Below, piece after piece: positions 1-7,232 of a DNA stretch of 14,899 nucleotides. The DNA lies in contig CAZCBN010000075.1 of NCBI GenBank assembly GCA_964496975.1, forward strand, positions 1-14,899. The letters are read 5' to 3'. The DNA comes from CAZCBN01 sp964496975. Its GTDB lineage: Bacteria > Planctomycetota > Phycisphaerae > Phycisphaerales > UBA1924. Under the pieces are notes generated by a model that saw only the letters and a list, made by a program, of their open reading frames with translations, was not told the origin of the DNA and did not search any database. How positions within the stretch are numbered: position 1 is the first letter of the stretch; every line of letters starts with the position of its first letter. Made by a program: the position numbers and the translations under genes.

Positions 1-396
1 GCGGCGGACGCGAGCCTGGTGACGATCGCGGAGGGGATCGAGGGGATCAGCTTCCCGAGCAAGCTGTACACGTCGCTGGCGGTGGGGCGGCCGATCCTGG
101 CACTGAGCGAGCCGGACAGCGAACTGCGCGAGCTGGTGAACACGCAGCGCGTGGGCCGGTGGGCGCAGCTCGGCGACGCGGCGACGCTGGCGACGAGCAT
201 CCGCGGGCTGATGGAAAGCCCGGAGGAATGCGCGGCGATGGGCGAGCGGTCGCGCCGGCTCTTTGAGCGGGCGTTCACAAAGGAACGCTGCGCGGCGAAG
301 TACGCGGAGGTGCTGCTCGCGGCGCACCCGCTGACGCCGGACGAGCGGCTGGCGCGGAATGATTCGATCGGGGAGGGTGCGGCGGTGGGGGGGTGA
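1..396 (+). CDS. Glycosyltransferase family 4 (group 1), C-terminal fragment
   Basis: The reading frame is open from the first base and ends at TGA 394-396, so only the last 131 residues are present and the start lies left of the window. The visible part matches the C-terminal nucleotide-sugar-binding Rossmann half of GT-B enzymes. It contains GISFPSKLYTSLAVGRPILA, the PSK-(L/I)-Y ... G-R-P signature of WbuB-like GT4 enzymes, then a typical helical tail (MGERSRRLFERAFTKE). Family members move a sugar from a nucleotide donor to a lipid-linked or polysaccharide acceptor at the cytoplasmic face of the membrane. Donor and acceptor cannot be read from this fragment. Its last 122 bases overlap an antiparallel small gene, and the stop codon sits in a strong G-run cluster. 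The class is fairly sure, the specific role unknown. Confidence 0.85.
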   Translation, partial: AADASLVTIAEGIEGISFPSKLYTSLAVGRPILALSEPDSELRELVNTQRVGRWAQLGDAATLATSIRGLMESPEECAAMGERSRRLFERAFTKERCAAKYAEVLLAAHPLTPDERLARNDSIGEGAAVGG

Positions 397-628
397 GGGA
401 GGCCGGCGTTGGGTGGGAGGGGGCGTTCTGTTCGCGGGTGATGGCGTCGATGTGGATGTAGGTGTCGCCGAAGTTGACGTAGATGGTCCAGAGCGAGCCG
501 TAGGTGCCGAAGACGGCTTCCAGCGTTTCGACGGCGGGGATGAAGTCGATCGTCAGGGTTTCGTCTTCATGGGCCGCGCCGAGGGCCGCGATGTCGGCGG
601 TGGCGGTTGTTGTTGCGGGACGAGTCAT
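275..628 (-). CDS. Hypothetical protein, 117 aa, second gene of a pair
   Basis: I do not recognise this protein. The ATG at 628 is chosen because a GGAG element lies about 8 bases upstream, 20 bases after the stop of the preceding gene, which fits translation from one transcript. Residues 1 to about 67 look like a real folded domain, with acidic and hydrophobic alternation (ETLTIDFIPAVETLEAVFG, then YVNFGDTYIHIDAITREQ). From about residue 68 the protein is a Pro/Ala/Arg-rich tail read antiparallel through the end of the glycosyltransferase gene. The tail may be a genuine disordered extension or a by-product of the missing stop codon in GC-rich DNA. There is no membrane segment or signal peptide. 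The N-terminal part is probably real; the C-terminal boundary is uncertain. Confidence 0.5.
   Translation of the reverse strand: MTRPATTTATADIAALGAAHEDETLTIDFIPAVETLEAVFGTYGSLWTIYVNFGDTYIHIDAITREQNAPSHPTPASLTPPPPHPPRSNHSAPAARPASAGAPRAAPPRTSPRSVPL
370..423 (+). other. G-run cluster (possible G-quadruplex)
   Basis: The plus strand carries seven runs of three or more G (370-373, 375-377, 387-393, 397-399, 411-413, 415-417, 419-423), mostly with short loops. This exceeds the four-run minimum for a quadruplex. It spans the glycosyltransferase stop codon and the antiparallel small gene. Whether it folds is inference; in such GC-rich DNA some clusters arise by chance. Confidence 0.4.
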
Positions 629-647
629 GTTGGCGCTCCGTTCAACG

Positions 648-1277
648 TCACTCGTCGGCCAACGATTTCTTGACCTGTTCATACGCGTGCCGCAGGGCGT
701 CGCTTTCGTCCGGCGGCTGCGTCGTGCTGGGCGGCGTGCGGAGGGTGCCGACGTGCGCGTCGCCCTCCACCTCGATCCGCCACGTCGGCGGGGGTGGCAT
801 GGGTGACGGGGGCGGCGTCTGCGGGGCGCCTGTCGCATTGCGGTGCCCCGAGGGGACGCTCGTGAACGTGAGCTGGACTTGCGGGGCGCATTCGCCGTCG
901 TCCGTCAGAAACCAGCCGGTGACGTATGGTTCGCCGTGCGGCACTTCGAACGTCACGCGGTAGGGTCCGGTGACTGCTTTCCCATCGCGGAGACGGACGG
1001 TCGCGAACGTCCAGACATCGATCGCCGGACGGTCGGGCGATGGCGCGCAACTCGCCCCGCAGACCACAACTTCATTGGCGAACGTGAAGACACCCAGCTC
1101 GCCGGAAGGACGGGATGACGGGGTGTTTGCCTGTGCGGACCGTGATGATCCGAGCCACTCGTTGTCGCCCGTGCTCACAACGAACAACGCGACGCCTGTC
1201 GCCGCGAGGAGCGTGGCGAGCACGGCGGCCTTTGCGACGGGGGAACGTCGTCGGTTGTGCTCGGATCGTTCAGGCAT
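648..1277 (-). CDS. Hypothetical membrane-anchored protein, 209 aa
   Basis: I cannot assign a family. The start at ATG 1277 is supported by an AGGG element about 8-9 bases upstream. A short basic N-terminus (RRRSPVAK) precedes one hydrophobic segment at about residues 15-34 (AAVLATLLAATGVALFVVST), so the protein is probably anchored in the cytoplasmic membrane with an outside domain. The middle, about residues 60-150, has alternating beta-like stretches (GVFTFANEVVVCGASC, YRVTFEVPHGEPYVTGWFLT) and three cysteines. A Pro-rich linker near residues 152-165 (TPPPSPMPPPPTW) precedes a second short domain with WRIEVEGDAHVG. It lies 20 bases upstream of the 117-residue gene on the same strand, so the two are likely co-transcribed and may act together. 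Confidence 0.7.
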   Translation of the reverse strand: MPERSEHNRRRSPVAKAAVLATLLAATGVALFVVSTGDNEWLGSSRSAQANTPSSRPSGELGVFTFANEVVVCGASCAPSPDRPAIDVWTFATVRLRDGKAVTGPYRVTFEVPHGEPYVTGWFLTDDGECAPQVQLTFTSVPSGHRNATGAPQTPPPSPMPPPPTWRIEVEGDAHVGTLRTPPSTTQPPDESDALRHAYEQVKKSLADE

Positions 1278-1896
1278 GCCGAAGCCCTTGACCTGATATA
1301 CGCAGAGGTTCGCGGATCATTGGGCGTTCTGAGCGTACCTCATGGATGCGACGACCGCGAGCGTGCGCAACGCGGCCTGATTGGACGATCATCGAGGGGA
1401 CAACGCGGGACCGCGACCGGCGGACGGTGATCGAGTGATGACACGCATCGTCACATCGCGTTCGCGGTGACCATGAACCGAGGTTGGGCCAGCATGGCGG
1501 CGGTGGTGTTCATAGATGCGATCTTGATGGGAAACCTGCTATGCAGTGACGTTGCGCGGCGTGCTTCGTGCGACGGCGGGGCTCCGCGTGTTGCCTGTGC
1601 GGCGCGTGTGATTCGTGGAACGGCGTGTGAGTGTTTGCGGCGCTGTGCGTCAAACGTCGGCGCATGCCGCGCGTGCTGTGAACGGGGTCAACGGCCGTGG
1701 CAACACTGGACGAGCGTGCGCCTGCCCGTCGTCGCGATCGGCGGGTGGGGCGGAGCGGAGATCCAATGGAGTATGCCTCCGCCGGTCGCGGGTTGCAACG
1801 GGTGGTTGTTGATTTCATGTCGCGTGGGCAGAGAACGACATGTCTACGCCCCGATGCGGGGCGGGGCGGTTCGTTGGATGGAGGCGGGCGATTGGC
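1278..1896. other. 619-bp stretch without a convincing gene
   Basis: No reading frame here has a plausible start and protein-like composition. The longest plus-strand candidate (1467-1997) is Cys/Arg-rich and runs 101 bases antiparallel into the end of the epimerase gene. The stretch presumably holds the promoter of the minus-strand pair ending at 275 (TATATC lies about 20 bases before the ATG at 1277) and the 3' end of the epimerase transcript. A perfect 6-bp hairpin CGCCCC/GGGGCG lies at 1847-1863, about 35 bases past the epimerase stop, but no T-run follows it on the minus strand. The base texture, rich in GTGTG and GCGTG steps, differs from the neighbouring genes. Confidence 0.5.
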
Positions 1897-2946
1897 TCAC
1901 GCCAGCATCGGCTTGGCCGGCGGCAGGTGCCACACCGCCGACTCATCCTTGCCGCGTTCCAGGTACCACTTCACCATGCGGTCGATGCCCTCGGTGAGCG
2001 AGATGCGCGGGGTGAAGCCGGTGGCGAGGACCTTGTCGGCCTCGTACTTCGTCTGGGCGACGAAGAGCTTCTTGATGCGGGCCGTGCTGATGGGCAGGTT
2101 TTTGCCGGTCAGGCCGATGACCACGTCGAACGGCAGTCCCAGCGTGAGGCCCAGCCAGAGCGGGATGGTGAGGGGCTTGTCGCCCTTGCCGAGGCTCTTC
2201 ATGATCTCGACGGCGATCTGGCCGCTGCTGAGGTCGGGCTTGTCGATCCAGTTGTAGGGGTCGTAGTGGTCGCGGTTGGGCCGGTCCCAGAGGTAGAGCG
2301 TGGCGTCGACGATGTTCTCGACGTAGCTCAGGCTCTTGATGTTGGTGGCGCCGCCGAACTGCATGTACTTCCCGCCGTGGATCTGGCGGATGAGGGAGTA
2401 CATGTTCGCGAAGTTGTTGGGGCCGAAGGTGACGGTGGGGCGGATGGTGAGGCAGCGCCGCGGCGTGCCGGCGGGGTTGTGGCCCTTGGCGACCCACTCC
2501 ATGAAGACTTCCTCGGCGGCCCACTTGCTGCCGCCGTAGGGGTTGAAGTGGTTTTTGGGGCTGCTCTCGGTGACGGGCTCGGGGGCGTGGCCGTAGATGG
2601 CGACGGTGCTGTAGAAGGTGAGGTCGCTGACGCGGGCGTCGTCCATGGCCTGGCAGAGGACGCGGGCACCGTTCTGGTTGACGTCGTAGTACGTGTCGTG
2701 CTCGATGCCGAAGTCGTGGTGGGCGGCGGCGAGGTGCACGACTTTGTCGACGGGCTGGCCGAAGTGTCGGATGGCGTTGGCGACGGCCTTGGGGTCTCGC
2801 ACGTCGCCCTTCAGGTAGGGGGAGCGGGCAACGGCACCGGTGGGTTGCACCAGATCCAGGTTGATGATGTCGTGGCCGCGGGCGGAGAGTTCGCGGTGGA
2901 AGTAGCCGCCGATGAAGCCCGAGCCGCCGGTCATCAGGATCCGCAT
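1897..2946 (-). CDS. NAD(P)-dependent epimerase/dehydratase (extended SDR)
   Basis: This 349-residue cytoplasmic protein has the length and layout of an extended short-chain dehydrogenase such as a nucleotide-sugar epimerase/dehydratase. GGSGFIGG at residues 7-14 is the Rossmann dinucleotide motif, with an acidic residue (D31) at the end of strand 2 where NAD-preferring enzymes bind ribose. DVRD at 48-51 and HLAAAHHDFG at 71-80 follow. The catalytic set is S113/T114 plus Y137-x-x-x-K141, and RPTVTFGPNN is the usual substrate-side loop. The start ATG 2946 has CGGAG about 9 bases upstream. Substrate cannot be told; UDP- or GDP-sugars are likely given the nearby glycosyltransferase, but a 3-beta-HSD/sterol-type relative is possible. 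It stands alone, about 200 bp from the permease gene on the same strand. Confidence 0.9.
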   Translation of the reverse strand: MRILMTGGSGFIGGYFHRELSARGHDIINLDLVQPTGAVARSPYLKGDVRDPKAVANAIRHFGQPVDKVVHLAAAHHDFGIEHDTYYDVNQNGARVLCQAMDDARVSDLTFYSTVAIYGHAPEPVTESSPKNHFNPYGGSKWAAEEVFMEWVAKGHNPAGTPRRCLTIRPTVTFGPNNFANMYSLIRQIHGGKYMQFGGATNIKSLSYVENIVDATLYLWDRPNRDHYDPYNWIDKPDLSSGQIAVEIMKSLGKGDKPLTIPLWLGLTLGLPFDVVIGLTGKNLPISTARIKKLFVAQTKYEADKVLATGFTPRISLTEGIDRMVKWYLERGKDESAVWHLPPAKPMLA

Positions 2947-2970
2947 GGGTCAGACACTCCGAAAGTCAGC

Positions 2971-3042
2971 GGGCGGGGCGCCGTGTGGCGGGGTGGGGCC
3001 GGGCGGGTGTCGATCCGGCCGGCGTGTGCGGGGCGGGTGGGG
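2971..3042 (+). other. G-run cluster upstream of the epimerase gene
   Basis: Nine runs of three or four G lie on the plus strand (first 2971-2973, last 3039-3042), separated mostly by one or two bases. They start 25 bases before the epimerase start codon and are on the template strand for that gene. This is a quadruplex candidate that could affect transcription into the epimerase gene. No gene is seen in 2947-3145. Confidence 0.4.
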
Positions 3043-3145
3043 CGGCGGCGTGCCGCACGGCGTGTTTTCGGCCATCCGGGCTCGTGCGCTCGGAGTTTAG
3101 CGTGCAGCGTGCGGGGGTTATTGCCGCGGTGGGGCCGAGAAGCGT

Positions 3146-4966
3146 TCAAAGTCCGTAAACCATCGGGACGAGGGTGATGGCGATGGCCGCGCAGAGCAGG
3201 GTGAGCGGCCCCCCGAAGCGGAGGAAGTCGAGCCAGGTGTAGCCGCCGGGGCCCTGCACCATGAGGTTCGTCTGGTAGCCGATGGGTGTCGTGAACTCGC
3301 AGGAAGCCGCGACGGCGATGACGACGGCGAAGGGCATGAGGTTGTAGCCGCCGCTCTGGGCGATCGACATGGCGATGGGGAACATGAGCACCGCGGCCGC
3401 GTTGTTGGTCAGAAGCTGCGTGAAAACGGTGGTCATGAGATACACCGCGCCGAGCAGCGCCCACGGGCCCATCGGCTCGACGAGCCGGACGATGAACGCG
3501 GCGATGTTCTCCGCCAGGCCGCTGGCGCGGATGCCCTCGCCCAGCGCGTAGGCCGCGCCGATGGTGACGAGCACCTGCCAGTCAATGCCCGAGCGGGCCT
3601 GCGGGCCCGTGCAGCACCGGGTGACGATCATGAGCCCCGCGGCGAGCATCGCCGCCGGCAGCACGCCCAGCAGGTCAAACGAGATGACCGCGACGAACGC
3701 GACGAGGATCGCGAGCGCCACCCAGCCGCGCTCGTGCCGCGGGGCGGCGGAGTCTGAACGCTCGGTGGCGAGGTAAAAGTCGCGGCTGTCGCCGTGGGCG
3801 GCGAGAAACTCCGGCGCGGCCTCGAGCAGCAGCGTGTCGCCCGGCTGCAGGCGGATGTCGCCGATCTTCCCGTGCAGGCGGTGGCCCCGGCGGTGCACGC
3901 CGACGACCACGGCGTTGTACCGCGTGCGGAAGCCCGCGTCGCGGATGGTCTGCCCGACGAGGCGGCTGGCCTGGCTGATGACGGCCTCGATGAGGCGCAT
4001 CGCGTGACGCGGCGTCACGCCGGACTGCCCGTCGGCGACGGGCGTGAGGCCTCGGATCTGCTGCAGGTCCACGACCGAGTCCAGACGGCCGACAAAGTTG
4101 AGCACGTCCCCGGGCTGGATGACCTCGTCGGGCCGCACGGCGATGATGGTCGCGTCGCGCCGGTCAATCCGGGAGAGGAACAAGCCCGGCAAGTGGCGGA
4201 GCCCGGCCTGCTCCACGGTCTTGCCGACGATGGCGCCGCTCTCCGCGACCCGCATGGCGGTCATGTACTGCCGGGCTTCCTCGCCGCCGGCCGCCCCGGC
4301 CTCCTTCCGGGCCGAGCCGCGGAGGAGCCACCGGGCCGACGCGAGCATGTACGCCGCGCCCGCCACCGCGATGGGCACGCCCACCGCCGAGATGGTGAAC
4401 ATGCCGAAGTGCAGGGGCCTGCCCGCGGCGTCCGTGAGGCCCGACTGGTTGACGAGGCCCGCGACGACGACGTTCGTGCTGGTGCCGATCAGCGTGCACA
4501 CGCCGCCGATGATCGCGGCGAACGAGAGCGGCATGTAGAGCTGCGAGGCCGAAAACCCCCCGCGCCGCGCCACGCCGCCCAGCACCGGCAGGAACATCGA
4601 GACCAGCGGCGTGTTGTTCATGAACGCGCTGGCCGCCGTGATGGGCAGGATGAGCCGCGCCTGTGCCACAAACGGCCGCGTGGGCCGCCCCAGCAGCCTG
4701 GCGGCGAGCGCGTTGATGGCGCCCGTCTGCTTCATGCCGACCGAGACGACGTAAAGAAGCGCCACGGTCGCGAGCGCCGGCTGGCTGAACCCGCGGAGCG
4801 CGTCGCTCGGATCGATGATGCCCAGCACGACAAGCCCGGTGACGACGCCCATCAGGACCACGTCGCTCCCGAACTTCCCGCTCACGAGCAGGCCGAGCAT
4901 CAGCAGCACCAGCGCGGCGCACGCGTACGGCTGATATGGCATCGGCAAGTCGATCACGCGCCGCAT
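3146..4966 (-). CDS. SLC13/DASS-type permease with two RCK_C (TrkA_C) domains
   Basis: This 606-residue inner-membrane transporter has the architecture of the large SLC13-like permeases. A first half of membrane helices carries SAFMNNTPLV (113-122) and LIGTSTNVVVAG (159-170), the SNT-type substrate and sodium site. Two soluble TrkA_C/RCK_C domains follow at about 225-290 and 318-372, each ending in a PGDxL element (IQPGDVLNF, LQPGDTLLL). A second helix half carries TNNAAAVLMFPIA (near 519) and the mirrored site TTPIGYQTN (near 559). Relatives carry dicarboxylates, sulfate or other anions with Na+; the substrate here is not readable, though nearby PAPS-cycle genes make sulfate attractive. ATG 4966 is preferred over ATG 4942 on length, but neither has a good Shine-Dalgarno. 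The open frame continues upstream to 5359 only as Arg/Ser-rich shadow. Confidence 0.9.
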   Translation of the reverse strand: MRRVIDLPMPYQPYACAALVLLMLGLLVSGKFGSDVVLMGVVTGLVVLGIIDPSDALRGFSQPALATVALLYVVSVGMKQTGAINALAARLLGRPTRPFVAQARLILPITAASAFMNNTPLVSMFLPVLGGVARRGGFSASQLYMPLSFAAIIGGVCTLIGTSTNVVVAGLVNQSGLTDAAGRPLHFGMFTISAVGVPIAVAGAAYMLASARWLLRGSARKEAGAAGGEEARQYMTAMRVAESGAIVGKTVEQAGLRHLPGLFLSRIDRRDATIIAVRPDEVIQPGDVLNFVGRLDSVVDLQQIRGLTPVADGQSGVTPRHAMRLIEAVISQASRLVGQTIRDAGFRTRYNAVVVGVHRRGHRLHGKIGDIRLQPGDTLLLEAAPEFLAAHGDSRDFYLATERSDSAAPRHERGWVALAILVAFVAVISFDLLGVLPAAMLAAGLMIVTRCCTGPQARSGIDWQVLVTIGAAYALGEGIRASGLAENIAAFIVRLVEPMGPWALLGAVYLMTTVFTQLLTNNAAAVLMFPIAMSIAQSGGYNLMPFAVVIAVAASCEFTTPIGYQTNLMVQGPGGYTWLDFLRFGGPLTLLCAAIAITLVPMVYGL

Positions 4967-4989
4967 GATACCGACCCGCGCCCGCCAAG

Positions 4990-5024
4990 AAAAAAGCCGC
5001 GTCGTGGGTGTTCCACGCCGCGGC
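4990..5024 (-). terminator. Intrinsic terminator of the chemotaxis receptor gene
   Basis: Read on the minus strand, a 12-bp GC-rich stem with one mismatch (arms 5013-5024 and 4996-5007, loop 5008-5012) is followed directly by six T (4990-4995). This is a classic Rho-independent terminator. It lies about 100 bases after the receptor stop and 24 bases before the permease start, so it should separate the two transcripts. Confidence 0.85.
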
Positions 5025-5123
5025 GGATGGGAAGGTCTGTGTTCGGTCGGCCCTGTGTGCGGCGTGGGTGTGCGCCGTGGGTGTGGGCCCTGGCCGGGCT
5101 TCGCGGGCCGGGCGTTGGGCGTG

Positions 5124-7082
5124 TCAGACCTTGAACTGCGTGAGCATGGTGCGCAGCGTCTGCGCCTCACGCGTGAGCGACTCGCTGGCCGTCGCCGACT
5201 CCTGCACGGAGCTGCGGGCCCGCTCGGTGTCGGAGCGGATCTGCTCCACGCTGCTCGAGATCTGCTGGCTCGCGGCGCTCTGCTCCTCGGCGGCCGCGGC
5301 GATCGACTCGACCATGCTGAGCAGCGAGCCCGAGCCGGTGACGATGCGTTCGAGCGCATCGCCCGCGTTGCCGGCGAGCTCGACGCCCTTGTTCACGCGC
5401 TGCGTGCTGGACTCGATGCGTTCCACGGCCTTGTCGGTGTCGCCCTGGATCTCTCGGATCGAGCGGCCCACTTCCTCGGTCGCCTGGGTGGTGCGCTCGG
5501 CCAGCTTGCGGACCTCGTCGGCGACGACGGCGAAGCCGCGGCCGTGCTCGCCGGCCCGGGCAGCCTCGATGGCGGCGTTGAGGGCGAGCAGGTTGGTCTG
5601 GTCGGCGATGTCGTTGATGACGCCGATGATCTCGCCGATCTTCTCGCCCTTGCGGCCGAGCTCGACGATCGCCTCGCGGCTGCGGCTGACTTCCTCGGCG
5701 ATCGCCCGCATCTCCTCGATGGTGCCGCGGACGATGCCGCTGCCGCCCTGCGCATCCTCGCGGCTGGCGTGGGCCGACGCCGAGGCCGAGGCCCCCTGGC
5801 TCGCGACTTCAGAAACGCTGCTCGCCATCTCCTCCACCGCCGCCGCGACCTGGTGCGTCTGGTCCTGCTGGCGGCTCAGGCCGCCGACGAGCGACTCGTT
5901 CGCCGCCGCCACTTCCGCGCTCGCCGCGGCGACGCGCTCGCCCATGCTGCCCAGCGTGCGCATCGTCTCCTGGAGCCGCTCGAACAGCGTGTTGAAGCGG
6001 CGGCCCACATCGGCGATCTCGTCCGTCCCTGCCGTCGGGGCACGCACCGTCAGATCCGTCGAGCCGTCGGCCCGCACCGCGCCCTCGATCGCCCGCGAGC
6101 AGCCCGCCAGGCGCGTCGTGATCGACCGCGCGATCAGCAGCGCCGCGGTCGCGCCCGCGAGCACCGCGATGCCGGCCGTCACGAGGCCCAGCGTCTGCGA
6201 GCCGCTCACGTTCGCCGTCGCGGCCTGCTCGGTCTCCGTCGCGTAGTCGTTCGCCCGCTCGGTCAACGCGGCCACCGCCGCTTGGTACGCCTCGTCCAGC
6301 GGCGGCAGCTCACCGTTCGCCGCGGCCTCCGCCCGGTCCTGCAGCGTCCGCACCTGGCCGAAGATCGTCGCCGTCTTGTCGAGCGCGGCCAGCACGCCCT
6401 CGATCCGCGACTTGATCTCCGCGTCGTCCACCGCCCCGGCCGCCTTCTGGAAGCCGGCGATCGCGGCGCCGATCAGCCGCTCCGCGTCGTCCGCGTCCAC
6501 CTTCTGCCCCATGGCGAAGAAGTACTTCACGCTCACCAGGCCGTTGTAGTACTGGAGCGCCGCTTCCTGCACCAGGTTGCACTGCTCCCCCTCCAGCNNN
6601 NNNNNNNCGGCCGCGTCCGCGGTGAGGTCATCCACGGCCGCGCGGATCTCGATGTTCAGCGGGTGCAGCGTGTCGACGATCGTCGTCCGCCACGCCATCA
6701 GGTCGTCGCGGACGCGGACCGCGACCGCGGCCCACGCGTCGAACGCGTTGTCCACCGCCTCGGCCTCGTCAGACATCGGCGTGTTCTGTAGCGACTCGCG
6801 CAGCTCCCCCAGCTCCTTCTGCGCCGCGTCGATCTCACGCGACAGGTGCGCAGATTCTTCAGCGGACGGGTTCGCCCGCATGTGACCGAGCTCCACCGCG
6901 GACGAAAGGCCCGTGGAGTTGGCCTCGTTCAGCGCCGACAGGTCCTCGGCCGTGCCGGAGAGCTCCGTCACCGCCCTCTCCGCCCCCCCGAAACCGACGA
7001 ACGCCACGCCCGCCACCACCGCCGTCAGGCCCAGCGTGACGCCGAACCCGCCGAACAACTTCGTTGCAACACCCAGCCGCAT
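5124..7082 (-). CDS. Methyl-accepting chemotaxis protein (contains assembly gap)
   Basis: This is a membrane chemoreceptor of about 652 residues that signals through CheW/CheA. A first membrane helix lies at about residues 9-31 and a long helical sensor domain fills about 35-295. The second membrane helix (LGLVTAGIAVLAGATAALLI) lies at about 298-320, followed by a HAMP domain at about 320-375 (RSITTRL ... TDEIADVGRRFN). The cytoplasmic four-helix signalling domain has its near-invariant tip QTNLLALNAAIEAARAGE and GRGFAVVADEVRKLAE near residues 489-518. No CheR-binding pentapeptide is seen at the end (TMLTQFKV). I choose ATG 7082, not GTG 7088, because GGGGG ends 7 bases before the ATG but only one base before the GTG. 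Ten N at 6598-6607 interrupt the sensor domain; flanking frames agree if the gap is really 10 bases. The ligand is unknown. Confidence 0.95.
   Translation of the reverse strand: MRLGVATKLFGGFGVTLGLTAVVAGVAFVGFGGAERAVTELSGTAEDLSALNEANSTGLSSAVELGHMRANPSAEESAHLSREIDAAQKELGELRESLQNTPMSDEAEAVDNAFDAWAAVAVRVRDDLMAWRTTIVDTLHPLNIEIRAAVDDLTADAAXXXXLEGEQCNLVQEAALQYYNGLVSVKYFFAMGQKVDADDAERLIGAAIAGFQKAAGAVDDAEIKSRIEGVLAALDKTATIFGQVRTLQDRAEAAANGELPPLDEAYQAAVAALTERANDYATETEQAATANVSGSQTLGLVTAGIAVLAGATAALLIARSITTRLAGCSRAIEGAVRADGSTDLTVRAPTAGTDEIADVGRRFNTLFERLQETMRTLGSMGERVAAASAEVAAANESLVGGLSRQQDQTHQVAAAVEEMASSVSEVASQGASASASAHASREDAQGGSGIVRGTIEEMRAIAEEVSRSREAIVELGRKGEKIGEIIGVINDIADQTNLLALNAAIEAARAGEHGRGFAVVADEVRKLAERTTQATEEVGRSIREIQGDTDKAVERIESSTQRVNKGVELAGNAGDALERIVTGSGSLLSMVESIAAAAEEQSAASQQISSSVEQIRSDTERARSSVQESATASESLTREAQTLRTMLTQFKV
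6598..6607. other. Assembly gap, 10 N
   Basis: Ten undetermined bases lie in the sensor-domain coding part of the chemotaxis receptor. The reading frame is consistent on both sides at this length, but a run of exactly 10 N is often a placeholder, so the true missing length may differ. Confidence 0.95.
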
Positions 7083-7142
7083 AAGCACACCCCCAGGTCA
7101 GGAATAACAGGCCGACACTGGGGATGCCATCGGGCCACGAGC

Positions 7143-7175
7143 GCCCGACCATGATGACATGACGTTGGGTCGGGC
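7143..7175 (-). terminator. Hairpin after the nucleotidase gene, possible terminator
   Basis: A perfect 8-bp stem GCCCGACC/GGTCGGGC (7143-7150 with 7168-7175, 17-base loop) lies about 60 bases past the nucleotidase stop at 7233 and about 60 bases before the receptor start at 7082. No T-run follows on the minus strand, so it is at best a weak or Rho-assisted terminator, or a structure in the receptor mRNA leader. Confidence 0.3.
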
Positions 7176-7232
7176 TGGTCTACTCCGCGGCCACACGGAA
7201 CGTGACGACGGTGACGCGTGGGCAACTGTCTT

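Noticed and set aside
1467..1997. 176-codon plus-strand frame in the gap before the epimerase
   Set aside because: Cys/Arg-rich composition, no ribosome site, and overlap with the end of the epimerase on the other strand.
1840..3177. 445-codon plus-strand open frame
   Set aside because: It is the antisense of the well-supported epimerase and has Val/Gly/Asp-rich composition typical of opposite-strand frames in GC-rich DNA.
3794..5134. 446-codon plus-strand open frame
   Set aside because: It lies opposite the SLC13-type permease, is Arg/Asp/His-rich with no motif, and runs through the intrinsic terminator.
4967..5359. N-terminal extension of the permease
   Set aside because: The extra residues are Arg/Ser/Pro-rich, overlap the receptor gene end and the terminator hairpin, and are absent from the normal family layout.
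4965..6791. 608-codon plus-strand open frame
   Set aside because: It is antisense to the chemotaxis receptor, crosses the N gap, and is Arg/Leu/Asp-rich without any recognisable domain.
7082..7088. GTG 7088 as receptor start
   Set aside because: The G-rich ribosome site would lie only one base from it; ATG 7082 has the normal spacing.
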